Translations under genes and position numbers: made by a program
In this document: one piece after another, positions 7,088-16,601 of the stretch
How positions within the stretch are numbered: position 1 is the stretch's first letter
Layout: each line of letters starts with the position of its first letter
Origin: an uncultured Eubacteriales bacterium
GTDB taxonomy: Bacteria > Bacillota > Clostridia > Oscillospirales > CAG-272
Length of the DNA: 64,000 nt
Reading direction: 5' to 3'
Assembly: GCA_900549725.1 (NCBI GenBank)
Contig: URPL01000002.1
Location: 62,001-126,000, forward strand
Notes under the pieces: model-generated
The model's input: only the letters and a program-made list of their open reading frames with translations
Told to the model about the DNA's origin: nothing
The model's database searches: none

Positions 7088-8512
7088 TCAGGCAATAGGC
7101 AGCGCTAAGAGAACGGCGCTGTCAACGGTTACGGTGTGTGCGCTTGCAAGCTCGGAGACGGCCTTGGTTTTGGCTTGGCTGCGCAGTGCGGCGCGGGAGA
7201 GCGCGTAGTAATACGGTTTTCCCTGCCCGATATAGTAAAGAACGGAGGCGCCGCGATCTTTGTCATATAAAAGAATCGTATCGCCGCTTGCGCGGTCGGA
7301 GGAAAAAGCAAAGTCGCCGACTGCCGCAGAAAGATCGGTGCGGCGCACATCGCTTTGCAGCCCGTCCAGGGCGTCTCCGGTGAAATTATTGTTTGCGGCA
7401 AGGGAGGCAAATTCTGCGGCGCTGCCATCGGTTTTTTCAAAAGCGTCAAGAAACGCCTGCGCTTTTTCGCGGCAGGTTTTTTCTGTTTGAAATACGGAAA
7501 GCGGGAACAAAACCTCATGGATGCTGACGGTTTCGTCAAGCGGCAGATACGGCGCTTTTTCCACGGCGTAAACACGGTATGCACCGTTTTCTTTGTCTTC
7601 GATCACGGTGGTGTCGCCCGCTTTTGCGGTGCCGGAGAACAGAAAATCGCCAAGGGCTCCGCCATCGTCAAGCACGCCGGTAAAGAGTGCTTTTTTCACT
7701 GTTTGTGCCGCCTTTTCCGCGTTAGCACCCTCTGTCTGCATTATAGTGCTTTGTAAATGCTCTGCAAAGCTTTCGCCCTTTGGCACCTGCGCAAGCGCTG
7801 CGGCACGGTCCCGCGCGGCGGCGATGCTTTCAACATTGCCTGTCGTATAGAAAAAAGCATATCCGTAAAGGTCCGCTGCGTAGGCGCCGCCGCGTAAAAC
7901 GGAGGCATTTGCTTCAATCTCATCATCGGTGAACTGTTTTTGTTCCAATGTGTCGGAATAGCTTTGCGCCAAATAGTTCAGCTCCAACACGCGCGCCACA
8001 TCCTCGGCGCCGACGCCGTTTGGCAAAGAGGTAACCGTCTGCGCCGCGGCAAGCATGTTCTGCTTTGCATCCTCCGGAACCGAAATGCCGGCCTCCTTTG
8101 CTCCCTCGGCATACAAAAGCGTTTGCTCCGCCTGTGCGCGGGCGCCATCGAGGATGATCTCATATGCCGTCTTTTGCCCGATCTGCTGCGTGCGCAGTGC
8201 TTTTTGCGGGTCAATGCCGGTCTGCGTTTTGAAATCGTCTCCCAGGGTCTGCTGCAAATTTGCATAGTAGCGGGAGACATAATAGCTCATCATTGCGCCG
8301 TCGATTTTGAAGTTTTCGCTTTGCAGCGCCGTTTGCCTGCGCAGCTTTGCGCCGGGGGTATTTGCCTTGTCATAAAGCCAGGCGCCGAGCAGCGCGCCGC
8401 CGAGCAGCAGCAGACAGAGCGCGCCGATGAGAATGGTCAGAAGGCGGCGCTTTTTTTGTTGTTTTTTCGCGGCATTTTCGCGCGGGGCGGTGGCAGCGGT
8501 TGTTTTTTTCAT
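7088..8512 (-). CDS. Membrane-anchored SurA/PrsA-like foldase (peptidyl-prolyl isomerase family)
   Basis: The start is set at MKKTTAATAP, 474 residues. A basic N-terminal tail is followed by one membrane helix (LLTILIGALCLLLLGGALL) and then a large extracytoplasmic region. The helical chaperone part contains KIDGAMMSYYVSRYY, typical of SurA_N-like proteins. It is followed by a segment with parvulin-like spacing (VSIHEVLFPLSVF, a central variable helix, then DLSAAVGDFAF and GASVLYYIG). Such proteins fold or stabilise exported proteins at the outer face of the membrane. The parvulin signature is weak, so isomerase activity is uncertain and a pure chaperone role is possible. It precedes the glycyl-radical enzyme gene on the same strand, but a functional link is not obvious. 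Confidence 0.6.
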   Translation of the reverse strand: MKKTTAATAPRENAAKKQQKKRRLLTILIGALCLLLLGGALLGAWLYDKANTPGAKLRRQTALQSENFKIDGAMMSYYVSRYYANLQQTLGDDFKTQTGIDPQKALRTQQIGQKTAYEIILDGARAQAEQTLLYAEGAKEAGISVPEDAKQNMLAAAQTVTSLPNGVGAEDVARVLELNYLAQSYSDTLEQKQFTDDEIEANASVLRGGAYAADLYGYAFFYTTGNVESIAAARDRAAALAQVPKGESFAEHLQSTIMQTEGANAEKAAQTVKKALFTGVLDDGGALGDFLFSGTAKAGDTTVIEDKENGAYRVYAVEKAPYLPLDETVSIHEVLFPLSVFQTEKTCREKAQAFLDAFEKTDGSAAEFASLAANNNFTGDALDGLQSDVRRTDLSAAVGDFAFSSDRASGDTILLYDKDRGASVLYYIGQGKPYYYALSRAALRSQAKTKAVSELASAHTVTVDSAVLLALPIA

Positions 8513-8673
8513 TATTTTATTCCGTTTGCCGCCTCGGCGGCAATCCTTTCGGCGGCAAAGCGAGTTACCGCTTTTATGCGAGAGACACTCCCTCATCTTT
8601 CAGTATACCACCGCGGCGGCGCTTTGGCAAGAGAAAAGCAAAAAAGCATGCGGAAAAAATCTTGTTTTCGGGG

Positions 8674-8702
8674 GTGACAAGCGGCGCGCGGTGTGGTAAA
8701 AT
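8674..8702 (+). promoter_or_regulatory. Promoter for the GH31 gene
   Basis: GTGACA (8674-8679) and TAAAAT (8697-8702) are separated by exactly 17 bases. The site lies 52 bp before the GH31 start codon. A GC-rich palindrome, CCGCCTCGGCGG, lies between promoter and start and is also found near 8531; it might be an operator. Confidence 0.6.
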
Positions 8703-8754
8703 AGACAAAACGCCGCCTCGGCGGCAACGGTGCGGTGCTGAGAAAGGAAAAACA

Positions 8755-11067
8755 ATGATTCAAGTTGAAAAAGGATACCAGTGTTATGAGCTGCGTGCGG
8801 TAGACGCAGGCATTTTCCGCTTGCGCATCGGATTTTTGGGCGAGTTTCACGACAGTTTGCTCTCCCGCTATCATATTCTGCACGAGCAGGGCGACGCGGA
8901 GCAGGCGCAGAGCCGCGACGGTGAAAAATATACCCTTTTGTCCACTGCGGGGCAAAGCGCCGTTTTGGATCTTGCGGCGTCGGAGGTTACATTTCTCGGC
9001 GGCAAGCAGCCGCTGACGGTTTCATTTGCGCCGCTGCCCGGGCATAAATATATGAAGGGAGACGGATTCACCCTTTCCATGCCTTTGCAAAAAGAGGAGC
9101 GGCTCTACGGCATTGGGGACGAGGCAAGAGAGAGCATTGCGCGCCGCGGGCATATCTGCAATATCAATATCGTCAATGTGCAGGCTTACGGCCCGGTGCC
9201 CTATGTCATGAGCACGGGCGGCTGGTCGATTTTGCTCAACTGCACCTATGCACAGGTGTATGACCTCGGAAAAACCGATCCCGACCGTATCACTATGACC
9301 GCGGAGGGCGGCTATGTCGATTTTTATATTTTTCTCCCGCAGGACGGCACCGTTGCGGGAAATCTGGAGCGCGCCACGCGTATTATGGGACGGCCGCTGC
9401 TCATGCCGAAATCGTTTTACGGATTTACCTTCGTATTCAACGAAATGACCGACGCGCGCACCATGCTGTATGAATGCAAGATGTTCCGCGACGATGATAT
9501 TCCGGTGGATACCGTCGGGCTGGAGCCGCAGTGGATGGAAAAATTCTATGATTTTTCCACGGACAAAAAATGGGACCACACGCGCTTTTGGCTGCCAGAA
9601 TGGGAGCCGGAAAATAACAGCGGCAACTGGACCTTCGGCTGGGCGCTGCGCAATCTCGGCTTCAAGCTTTCTCTGTGGCTTTGCAACAACTACGATCTTT
9701 TGTGGGAAGAAGAGCGGCAGGCAGGCTGCTTTGATAAGCCAAAGGAAATTCAATATGCCTATACGGACGCGATGATCCGCGATGGGCATTTTGCCAATGC
9801 AACCTGGGTGGACGAGCTGACCAAGCGCGATGAGGCATGGTTCAAGCATCTTGAAAAATTTGTGGATAACGGCGCCGCGGGCTTTAAAATGGACGGCTGC
9901 ACACAGGTCACGCATCACCCCGACCGCTATTGGGCATGCAAATACCATGACGACGAGGTGCACAATGTTTACCCCGTGATCTACGCAAAGCAGATGAAAG
10001 AAGGCTTTGCGCGCCACACGGACGGGCGCAGAGTTGTGCTGTATACGCCGTGCGTTTATGCGGGCACCTCGCAATATGCCGCCTCCTGGGCGGGGGATAC
10101 GGGCGGCGGCTTCAAAACGCTGACCTCCATGCTCAACTACGGCTTCTGCGGACACACGAATGTTACCTGCGATATGGACCCGACCCCGCAGGGCATTCAT
10201 TACGGCTTTTTGCTGCCCTGGGTGCAGTATCTTGGGTGGAACAACTGGCAGCAGCCCTGGTTTCTCGGCGAAAAGCTGCATACCATGCTGCGCGATTATG
10301 CAAAGCTGCGCTCTTCCCTGTTTCCTTATATGTATTCCATGGCATATCGTTCGCATCAAACCGGCATGCCCGTGGCGCGCGCGCTTTCCATGGTGCATCC
10401 CGAGCGGGGGGATTACGATGCGGTGCGCAACTGTTATTATCTCGGGGACAGCCTGTTTGTCGGCGCGTTTGATATGCATTTGACGCTGCCGCAGGAGACC
10501 TTCTTCGATTATTTCACCGGGGAGCGCTATGAGGGCGGGCGCGAGATGGAGTATGCGATTCCGCAGGGGCGCGGCGGTGCGCTTCTTGTGCGCGGGGGAA
10601 GCATTTTCTGCACCATGCAGCCGCAGAATTATATTGAAGAAAAGGTTCCGCAGGAATATAATATCGAGCTTTATCCCGGCGGTCGGGGAAAGTTTACCCT
10701 GTATGATGACGACGGGCTGACCTATGCCTATGAAAACGGCGATTATACCGAAACGGAGATGCTTTGGCAGCCGCAGGATGATAAAATGTGCCTGAGTATC
10801 AAACAGCGGCAGGGCGGCTGGAATGCGCGGCCGCGCAAAGAGGGCGAGCCTTTGTCAACGCCGGACGTTGCGGGGGTCTCCCCCGTTCCCTCCTTTGTCG
10901 TTCGCGTGCACGGATGCAGGAGCGTGCGCGTGTGGGCGCAGGACGGGCGCGAGCTCCCGACGGAATTTGTTGAAAAGACGGAGAAAACGGATGCCGTATT
11001 CACCTTCCGCATTGAAAAAGAGCAGCATGCGGCGGGCGATGTTTCCTATCTCATTGCGCTTGCATAA
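8755..11067 (+). CDS. Glycoside hydrolase family 31 (alpha-glucosidase/alpha-xylosidase type)
   Basis: The ATG at 8755 has AGAAAGGAAA just upstream and gives 770 residues; the frame is open further upstream without such a site. The protein has the N-terminal beta-sandwich and a TIM barrel. The catalytic nucleophile region is GFKMDGCTQV (Asp ~380) and the acid/base region is SWAGDTGG (Asp ~448), both standard for GH31. C-terminal beta domains include GKFTLYDDDGLTYAYENGDY. There is no signal peptide, so the substrate is probably an imported alpha-linked oligosaccharide. The nucleophile context lacks the usual DFGE-like tail, so the subfamily and sugar specificity are open. It is monocistronic, between its own promoter and a strong terminator. 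Confidence 0.92.
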   Translation: MIQVEKGYQCYELRAVDAGIFRLRIGFLGEFHDSLLSRYHILHEQGDAEQAQSRDGEKYTLLSTAGQSAVLDLAASEVTFLGGKQPLTVSFAPLPGHKYMKGDGFTLSMPLQKEERLYGIGDEARESIARRGHICNINIVNVQAYGPVPYVMSTGGWSILLNCTYAQVYDLGKTDPDRITMTAEGGYVDFYIFLPQDGTVAGNLERATRIMGRPLLMPKSFYGFTFVFNEMTDARTMLYECKMFRDDDIPVDTVGLEPQWMEKFYDFSTDKKWDHTRFWLPEWEPENNSGNWTFGWALRNLGFKLSLWLCNNYDLLWEEERQAGCFDKPKEIQYAYTDAMIRDGHFANATWVDELTKRDEAWFKHLEKFVDNGAAGFKMDGCTQVTHHPDRYWACKYHDDEVHNVYPVIYAKQMKEGFARHTDGRRVVLYTPCVYAGTSQYAASWAGDTGGGFKTLTSMLNYGFCGHTNVTCDMDPTPQGIHYGFLLPWVQYLGWNNWQQPWFLGEKLHTMLRDYAKLRSSLFPYMYSMAYRSHQTGMPVARALSMVHPERGDYDAVRNCYYLGDSLFVGAFDMHLTLPQETFFDYFTGERYEGGREMEYAIPQGRGGALLVRGGSIFCTMQPQNYIEEKVPQEYNIELYPGGRGKFTLYDDDGLTYAYENGDYTETEMLWQPQDDKMCLSIKQRQGGWNARPRKEGEPLSTPDVAGVSPVPSFVVRVHGCRSVRVWAQDGRELPTEFVEKTEKTDAVFTFRIEKEQHAAGDVSYLIALA

Positions 11068-11076
11068 ATTTTTCGG

Positions 11077-11112
11077 CGGCGCCGCATTTTTGCGGCGCCG
11101 GTTTCTTTTTTA
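11077..11112 (+). terminator. Terminator of the GH31 gene
   Basis: CGGCGCCGCA (11077-11086) pairs with TGCGGCGCCG (11091-11100) around a TTTT loop, followed by GTTTCTTTTTT. It is ten bases past the stop codon. Confidence 0.9.
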
Positions 11113-11184
11113 AAAAAAGTGCGCCGCGGGGGAAATGTCGAAGAAAAAGCGGGCTCGGCGGGGCTTTTCCCGCGGTGGTTTTTC

Positions 11185-11213
11185 TTGACAAAGGCGGCGC
11201 GGTGGTGTAAAAT
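11185..11213 (+). promoter_or_regulatory. Promoter of the yicC-rsgA housekeeping operon
   Basis: A perfect TTGACA (11185-11190) is followed after 17 bases by TAAAAT (11208-11213). It lies 71 bp upstream of the yicC start and is the only clear promoter before a run of 13 tightly packed rightward genes. Confidence 0.8.
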
Positions 11214-11284
11214 AAAATGTATCATGAGAAAAGTGTCGCCGGCTGCAAAAAGGCGGGCGAGGCAAAGCGGAGGAGGGGTGAGCG

Positions 11285-12172
11285 ATGCTGCGCAGCATGA
11301 CGGCGTTCGGCAGAGCGCGCGGCGTATTTGACGAGCTTTGCATAACGGTGGAGATCAAAAGCGTCAATAACCGCTATTTTGATTGCGCGGTCAAGCTGCC
11401 GCGCGGCTATACCTTTTTGGAGGACGGGATCCGGCAGCATCTGGCGGCGCGCGGCATCATGCGCGGCAAGCTGGATGTGCTGCTGGGTGTTGAAAACCTC
11501 GGCGGCAGCGGCGCGTCGGTGCGCCCCGATTTGGATCTTGCAAGAAGCTATATGGCGGCGCTTGATACCCTGCGGGATACCTTTTCCCTGGCAGATGATC
11601 GCACGCTGATGAGCCTTGCGCAAAATAAGGAGCTGTTTTTGCCCGAAAAGGCGCAGGCAGACGAAGAAAAAACAAAGCGGGCGGTGCTCACGGTATTGGA
11701 GGAGGCGACGGACGCTTTTCTGGATGCAAGAGAGCGCGAGGGCGCGCGCCTGTGCGCCGATCTGGCAGCGAAAAAAGCGCATTTTGCCGAGTATCTGCCA
11801 CGCATTGAGGCGCTCGGGCAAGCGCGCGTGGAGCAATATCGGCAGCGCCTGGAGAGCCGCATGCGCGCCCTGCTTGCGGAATACGGCGTGTCGGCGGATG
11901 AGGGCAGGCTTTTAACGGAGGTGGGGCTTTTTGCCGACCGCGCGGCGACGGATGAGGAAACCGTGCGCCTAAGAAGCCATCTCGAGGCGTTCGATCAGAT
12001 GCTGCAAAGCAACGAGGCGGTCGGGCGAAAGCTTGATTTTCTCCTGCAGGAAATGAACCGCGAGACAAACACCATCGGCTCTAAGGCAAATGATCTTGCC
12101 ATTACAAAGCTTGTGATCGAGATGAAAAACGAGCTGGAAAAAATCCGCGAGCAGATTCAGAATATCGAATAA
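11285..12172 (+). CDS. yicC: YicC-family endoribonuclease
   Basis: The 295-residue protein begins [10 protein letters not shown] and contains [11 protein letters not shown], both characteristic of the YicC/YloC family. It ends with the conserved motif [29 protein letters not shown]. YicC proteins are hexameric endoribonucleases with roles in RNA turnover. GAGGAGGGG precedes the start. In Firmicutes yicC (yloC) directly precedes remA, gmk and rpoZ, exactly as here, so the assignment is firm. Confidence 0.95.
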   Translation: MLRSMTAFGRARGVFDELCITVEIKSVNNRYFDCAVKLPRGYTFLEDGIRQHLAARGIMRGKLDVLLGVENLGGSGASVRPDLDLARSYMAALDTLRDTFSLADDRTLMSLAQNKELFLPEKAQADEEKTKRAVLTVLEEATDAFLDAREREGARLCADLAAKKAHFAEYLPRIEALGQARVEQYRQRLESRMRALLAEYGVSADEGRLLTEVGLFADRAATDEETVRLRSHLEAFDQMLQSNEAVGRKLDFLLQEMNRETNTIGSKANDLAITKLVIEMKNELEKIREQIQNIE

Positions 12173-12189
12173 AAAACGAGGTCAAAGCC

Positions 12190-12465
12190 ATGCGATTTAT
12201 CAATATCGGATTCGGAAATATGGTGGCGGCGGAGCGGGTTGTGGCGATTGTTTCGCCGGACAGCGCGCCGGTCAAGCGCATGATCCAGGACGGAAAGGAT
12301 GCAGGACGCATCATCGATGTCACCTGCGGCAGAAGAACGCGCGCCGTTCTGATTACTGACAGCGACCATATCATTCTGTCCGCCGTGCAGACAGAAACGA
12401 TTTCAAACCGCCTGAACGACGGCTTTGAGGATGAAGAGGACGAAGAAGAGGACGAGGCGGAATAA
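12190..12465 (+). CDS. remA: RemA-like DNA-binding regulator (DUF370)
   Basis: This 91-residue protein begins [20 protein letters not shown], the canonical RemA/DUF370 start, and keeps the conserved [24 protein letters not shown] core. In B. subtilis RemA is a ring-forming DNA-binding activator of matrix and osmoprotection genes. The C-terminus is a highly acidic tail of about 15 Asp/Glu residues, longer than in the short canonical protein. It lies between yicC and gmk, the conserved position. Confidence 0.93.
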   Translation: MRFINIGFGNMVAAERVVAIVSPDSAPVKRMIQDGKDAGRIIDVTCGRRTRAVLITDSDHIILSAVQTETISNRLNDGFEDEEDEEEDEAE

Positions 12466-12467
12466 AA

Positions 12468-13133
12468 ATGGAAAACACGACGCAAAACGAAGAGAGCAAG
12501 ACCATGCGCGGCGTTCCCGTTGTTATTTCCGGGCCCAGCGGCAGCGGAAAGGGAACGGTGGTAGCCCGCCTTGTGAAGGATTACCCGCAATTTGAGCTGA
12601 GCATCAGCGTGACCACGCGCGCGCCGCGCGAGGGCGAGGAAAACGGCAAGCATTATTATTTTATCAGCGACGAAGAATTTGAGCATATGCGCAAAACCGA
12701 CGCGCTTTTGGAGAGCGCAGGGTATGTCGGCCATTATTACGGCACGCCGAAGGCGCCTGTGGAGGCGGCGGTGGCAAAGGGCGCAAGTCCGCTGCTTGAA
12801 ATCGAGGTGCAGGGGGCGCTGCAGATCAAGGCGCGCCGACCCGACGCCGTTTTGATCTTTTTGATGCCGCCGAATGCCGAGATCCTGAAAAAACGCCTGT
12901 GCGGCCGCGGGACGGATTCGGCGCAGGTCATTGAGCAGCGCCTGGAGCGCGCCCGGGCGGAGATCGCCCTATGCGGCAATTATGATTATATCATCATCAA
13001 CGAGGAAGGCGCTGTTGAGCAGACGGCGCAGCGCATTGCCGAGATTTTAAGAGCGGAGCAATGCCGCACTCCGAGAATGCAACCAATCATCGAACACTTT
13101 TTCAAGAGCGAGCAAGGAGGAGAAAAAGAATGA
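12468..13133 (+). CDS. gmk: Guanylate kinase
   Basis: The 221-residue enzyme phosphorylates GMP to GDP with ATP. It has the P-loop SGPSGSGKGTV and the GMP-binding SVTTRAPREGEENGKHYYF, followed by DALLESAGYVGHYYGTPK and the lid region RLCGRGTD. It starts two bases after remA and overlaps rpoZ by four bases (ATGA), so translation is probably coupled. An N-terminal extension of about 15 residues precedes the kinase fold; an internal ATG (MRGVPVV) is an alternative start. Confidence 0.96.
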   Translation: MENTTQNEESKTMRGVPVVISGPSGSGKGTVVARLVKDYPQFELSISVTTRAPREGEENGKHYYFISDEEFEHMRKTDALLESAGYVGHYYGTPKAPVEAAVAKGASPLLEIEVQGALQIKARRPDAVLIFLMPPNAEILKKRLCGRGTDSAQVIEQRLERARAEIALCGNYDYIIINEEGAVEQTAQRIAEILRAEQCRTPRMQPIIEHFFKSEQGGEKE

Positions 13134-13444
13134 TTTATCCGTCGATTGAGGAACTTACCAAGGGAAAATTCAACCGCTATGCCCTGTGCATCGCCTGTGC
13201 AAAATGCGCGCGGCTTGTGACGGACGAATATGTGCAGCAGCGCCATGAGGCGGAGGAAATGATCGCCCGCAAGGAGACGACAAAGCCCCTTGCCTCCATG
13301 ATCAGCCGCGATATTCGCGATGAGAAGGCAGTGAAAAACGCCATCCGCCATTTGTATCAGGGGGATGTCAAAATTATTTTCCCGCAGCCCGGGCAGGATG
13401 AAAACGATCCTCCCGTTTCCGAAGAGCAAACGGCTGCGCAATAA
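13130..13444 (+). CDS. rpoZ: RNA polymerase omega subunit
   Basis: The 104-residue protein starts MIYPSIEELTKGKFNRYALC, which aligns with the Firmicutes omega subunit that stabilises beta-prime assembly. The start ATG overlaps the gmk stop and is preceded by AAGGAGG at the right distance; an upstream frame extension is therefore not used. The conserved KPLASMISRDI segment (usual KPLxxAxxEI) is present. The central loop carries three cysteines (CIACAKCAR), an unusual feature for omega. The acidic tail is poorly conserved. Synteny gmk-rpoZ-priA supports it. Confidence 0.92.
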   Translation: MIYPSIEELTKGKFNRYALCIACAKCARLVTDEYVQQRHEAEEMIARKETTKPLASMISRDIRDEKAVKNAIRHLYQGDVKIIFPQPGQDENDPPVSEEQTAAQ

Positions 13445-13467
13445 TGTGCTGCACAGGGGGTGAGCAG

Positions 13468-16005
13468 ATGGCGGGATATGCAACGGTCTATCTTTTAGAC
13501 CTTCCCTTTTCTGCGGATCGCCCCTTTCTTTATTCCCTGCCGCCTGCGCTTGGCGGGCTGCGCCCCGGGCAATTTGTCTATGTTCCGTTTGGGCGGGGCA
13601 ATCGGCTGCGCCGCGCCGTGGTTTTTCGGGTCTTTGAGCAGCCGTCGTCGGAAGAAACCGCGCCGCAGCCCCTGAAGCCTGTTTTCGGGCTGCTCACGGA
13701 AAGCATTTTTTTGGATGCGGGGCAGCTGGCGCTGTGCGAATACCTGGCGCAACATTGTTTTTGCTCGGTCGGCGCCGTGGCGCGCGCCATGGTCCCCGCA
13801 GGGGCGTTTGCGGCGGTGCAGGTGCGTTATGCGGCGGGGGGAAATCCGGCGGGGGCGCGCCTTGATGCAGGGCAAAAAGCCGTTTTGAGCGTGCTTTGGC
13901 AAAGCGATGAGCCCCGGGAGGAGCAGGCGCTTGCGGAAAAGTGCGGCATGGATCGCAAAGTGCTGCGCAAAATACTGGAGCGGCTGTGTGCGCGAGGGTT
14001 GGCAAAGCGGTGCGAAAGCGGAAAAACGGCGGAGAATATCCGCTATGAAACAAAGGTTTCTCTGAGAATCGATCCAAAGAAGGCGCTGATGCTGGCGTCG
14101 GACAAAGAGGCGCTGAAAAATGCCCTCGGGCGCCGCACGCGCTCCGGTGCTTATGAAAAGGCGCTGCAAAAGCTCGCGGCGGGGCCTTGTGCCGCAGCGG
14201 AGCTTGCTCTTGACAGCGGGATCACGGCGCAGCAGCGGGAGCTTCTGCAGACGCAGGGGCTGATTTTCTGCGAACGCGTGCCGAAAAACCGTCTCCTTTT
14301 TGAAACAGGGGATCCTCCCGATGAAAATGTGTTGAATGAGGAGCAGCAAGGTGTGTTCAAAGGGCTCTCGGCGCTGCTTGACGGGCAGGCGCACGGCGCG
14401 CTGCTGCAAGGGGTTACCGGCAGCGGAAAAACCCGCGTGATCAAGGCGCTGTGCGACAAAGTGATCGCTGCAGGGCGGCAGATCATTATGCTGGTGCCGG
14501 AAATTGCATTGACGCCGCAGTCGCTGCGCATTTTCTGCTCCTATTATAAGGGGCGCGTCGCTGTTTTACACAGTGCGCTGAGCGAGGGAGAACGGCTCGA
14601 CGAATGGCGCCGCATCCGCGCGGGCGAGGTAGACCTTGTCATCGGCACGCGCAGCGCGGTGTTCGCCCCGGTGCAAAAGCTCGGTATGCTTGTTATTGAC
14701 GAAGAACAGGAGCACACCTATAAATCCGAGCAGGACCCGAAATTCCACGCGCGCGACGCAGCGCGCTTCCGCTGTGCCCATGCCGGCGCGCTGATGCTGC
14801 TTGCCTCGGCAACGCCGAGCGTGGAGAGCTATTATAAAGCAAAAAGCGGGATTTATTCCCTGTTCACATTGAAAAATCGCTACGGCGGCGCGCAGCTGCC
14901 GCAGGTGCTGTTTGCGGATCTGCGCATGGCAGACCGCGAGGATGCCGAGGCGCTGCTCTCTCCCGTTTTATTGGAGGAGCTGCGCAAAAATGAAGCTGCG
15001 GGCGAGCAGAGCATTCTCTTTCTCAACCGTCGCGGCTATCACAATTATGTTTCCTGCTATTCCTGCGGCGAGTCGCTTTGCTGCCCGCATTGCAGCGTTA
15101 CGCTCACGGCGCACGTGCCGGCATATATTCGCAGAAAAGAATATGATACGCACGGCGTTCCGCAGCAAACGGAGCTTGTCTGCCATTATTGCGGCTACCG
15201 CATCAAAAAACCGAAGGCTTGCCCGAAATGCGGCTCGGAGCATCTGCGCTATTTCGGCACGGGCACGCAGCGCGGGGAGGATCTTTTGTCCCGCGTTTTG
15301 CCGCAGGCGCGCATTTTGCGCATGGACGCCGACTCCACCCGAAAAAAAGGCGGGCATGAGGAAATTCTTTCTGCATTTCGCCGCGGCGAGGCGGATATCC
15401 TGCTCGGCACCCAAATGGTGACCAAGGGGCATGATTTTCCGCGGGTGAGCCTGAGTGCCGTGCTCAATGCCGACGGGCTTTTGGCGCAGGATGATTTCCG
15501 CGCGCAGGAGAGGGCTTTTTCCCTGATCACGCAGGTGGTCGGCAGAGCGGGCAGAGCGGGCGGACAGGCGCGCGCCGTGATCCAGACGCGCCAACCGGAG
15601 CATAAAACGCTGCGGCTTGCCGCCGCGCAGGACTATGAAGCATTTTATGAGGGCGCAATCGCCGTGCGGCGCGCAAGGCTTTTTCCGCCGTTTTGCAATA
15701 TCGCGCTGTTTTCCTTTGCCGCAAAAGACGAAGCGAGGCTGCGCGAGGCTGCGCAGGCGCTTTGCGCTTCGCTGCGCACGCTGAGCGGGGAAAACGCCCC
15801 GTATGCGGACGTGCCCCTTGAGGTGTTCGGTCCGTTTGAGGCGGCGATTTACCGCGTCAGCGACGAGTACCGTATGCGCTCCGTGGTGAAATGCCGCGAC
15901 AACAAGCGCCTGCGGGAGCTGTTTCGCACGGTGATTCTTGCGCATGCGGAGCGGTTTCATGAAAGCGTGAGCCTTGCGCTTGATTTTGATCCGACAAATT
16001 TATAA
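13468..16005 (+). CDS. priA: Primosomal replication-restart helicase PriA
   Basis: The 845-residue enzyme restarts stalled forks as a 3'-5' helicase. I choose the ATG at 13468 (MAGYATVYLL) because AGGGGGTG precedes it; an ATG at 13444 overlapping the rpoZ stop is possible. Walker A GVTGSGKT is at about residues 315-322. The Walker B box reads DEEQ (about 411-414) instead of the common DEEH. The zinc-binding insert has paired cysteines CYSCGESLCCPHC and CHYCGYRIKKPKACPKC. Helicase motifs V/VI appear as LLGTQMVTKGHDFP and VVGRAGRAG. Confidence 0.95.
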   Translation: MAGYATVYLLDLPFSADRPFLYSLPPALGGLRPGQFVYVPFGRGNRLRRAVVFRVFEQPSSEETAPQPLKPVFGLLTESIFLDAGQLALCEYLAQHCFCSVGAVARAMVPAGAFAAVQVRYAAGGNPAGARLDAGQKAVLSVLWQSDEPREEQALAEKCGMDRKVLRKILERLCARGLAKRCESGKTAENIRYETKVSLRIDPKKALMLASDKEALKNALGRRTRSGAYEKALQKLAAGPCAAAELALDSGITAQQRELLQTQGLIFCERVPKNRLLFETGDPPDENVLNEEQQGVFKGLSALLDGQAHGALLQGVTGSGKTRVIKALCDKVIAAGRQIIMLVPEIALTPQSLRIFCSYYKGRVAVLHSALSEGERLDEWRRIRAGEVDLVIGTRSAVFAPVQKLGMLVIDEEQEHTYKSEQDPKFHARDAARFRCAHAGALMLLASATPSVESYYKAKSGIYSLFTLKNRYGGAQLPQVLFADLRMADREDAEALLSPVLLEELRKNEAAGEQSILFLNRRGYHNYVSCYSCGESLCCPHCSVTLTAHVPAYIRRKEYDTHGVPQQTELVCHYCGYRIKKPKACPKCGSEHLRYFGTGTQRGEDLLSRVLPQARILRMDADSTRKKGGHEEILSAFRRGEADILLGTQMVTKGHDFPRVSLSAVLNADGLLAQDDFRAQERAFSLITQVVGRAGRAGGQARAVIQTRQPEHKTLRLAAAQDYEAFYEGAIAVRRARLFPPFCNIALFSFAAKDEARLREAAQALCASLRTLSGENAPYADVPLEVFGPFEAAIYRVSDEYRMRSVVKCRDNKRLRELFRTVILAHAERFHESVSLALDFDPTNL

Positions 16006-16052
16006 GGCGAATGAAAGCTCGGCAATTTTGAAAACGAAAAGAGGAAAAGACA

Positions 16053-16499
16053 ATGGCAATTCGAAAAATTCTGACAGAGGGTGACCGCACGCTGCGGCTG
16101 CACAGCCGCCCGGTGCGCGAGGTGACGCCGCACATTTGTGAATTGCTGGACGATATGGCGCAAACCATGCGCAAAGCAGACGGCTGCGGGCTTGCCGCGC
16201 CGCAGGTCGGTGTTTTGCGCCGCGTGGCCGTTGTGGAGACGGAGCCGGGAGAGCTGTATGAGCTGATTAACCCGGAGCTCATTTATCAAGAGGGTGAGCA
16301 GAAAGAGATCGAAGGCTGTCTTTCCATTCCGGGCAAGCAGGGCATCACAACGCGCCCGCAAAAGGTGCGCGTGCGCGCTGTGGGGCGCGACGGAAAACTG
16401 CATGAATATGAGGGCGAGGGGCTTCTTGCAAGAGCGTTCTGCCATGAGATCGACCATTTGGACGGCATTTTGTTTATCGACCATGCAACCCTTCTTTGA
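16053..16499 (+). CDS. def: Peptide deformylase
   Basis: This 148-residue metalloenzyme removes the formyl group from nascent N-termini. All three motifs are present: GCGLAAPQVG, EGCLS (metal cysteine) and HEIDHLDG (two metal histidines and the catalytic Glu). GAGGA precedes the start. It lies directly upstream of fmt, which adds the formyl group to initiator tRNA, the classic def-fmt pairing. Confidence 0.96.
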   Translation: MAIRKILTEGDRTLRLHSRPVREVTPHICELLDDMAQTMRKADGCGLAAPQVGVLRRVAVVETEPGELYELINPELIYQEGEQKEIEGCLSIPGKQGITTRPQKVRVRAVGRDGKLHEYEGEGLLARAFCHEIDHLDGILFIDHATLL

Positions 16500-16601
16500 G
16501 GCGCTTTTTCAAAAAAAAGAGAAAGAATGCAAGGCGGCGCAAGACCGCGCAGGCGCAGGGATGCGGCGCCGCAGAAGCAAAACGGGAAAAGGAGAAAAAA
16601 C

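Noticed and set aside
5784..7208. A long rightward frame opposite the glycyl-radical enzyme.
   Set aside because: Antisense shadow; the leftward strand carries both radical motifs.
9022..10479. A long leftward frame inside the GH31 gene.
   Set aside because: Antisense shadow of a complete GH31 enzyme, with His/Arg-rich composition typical of such shadows.
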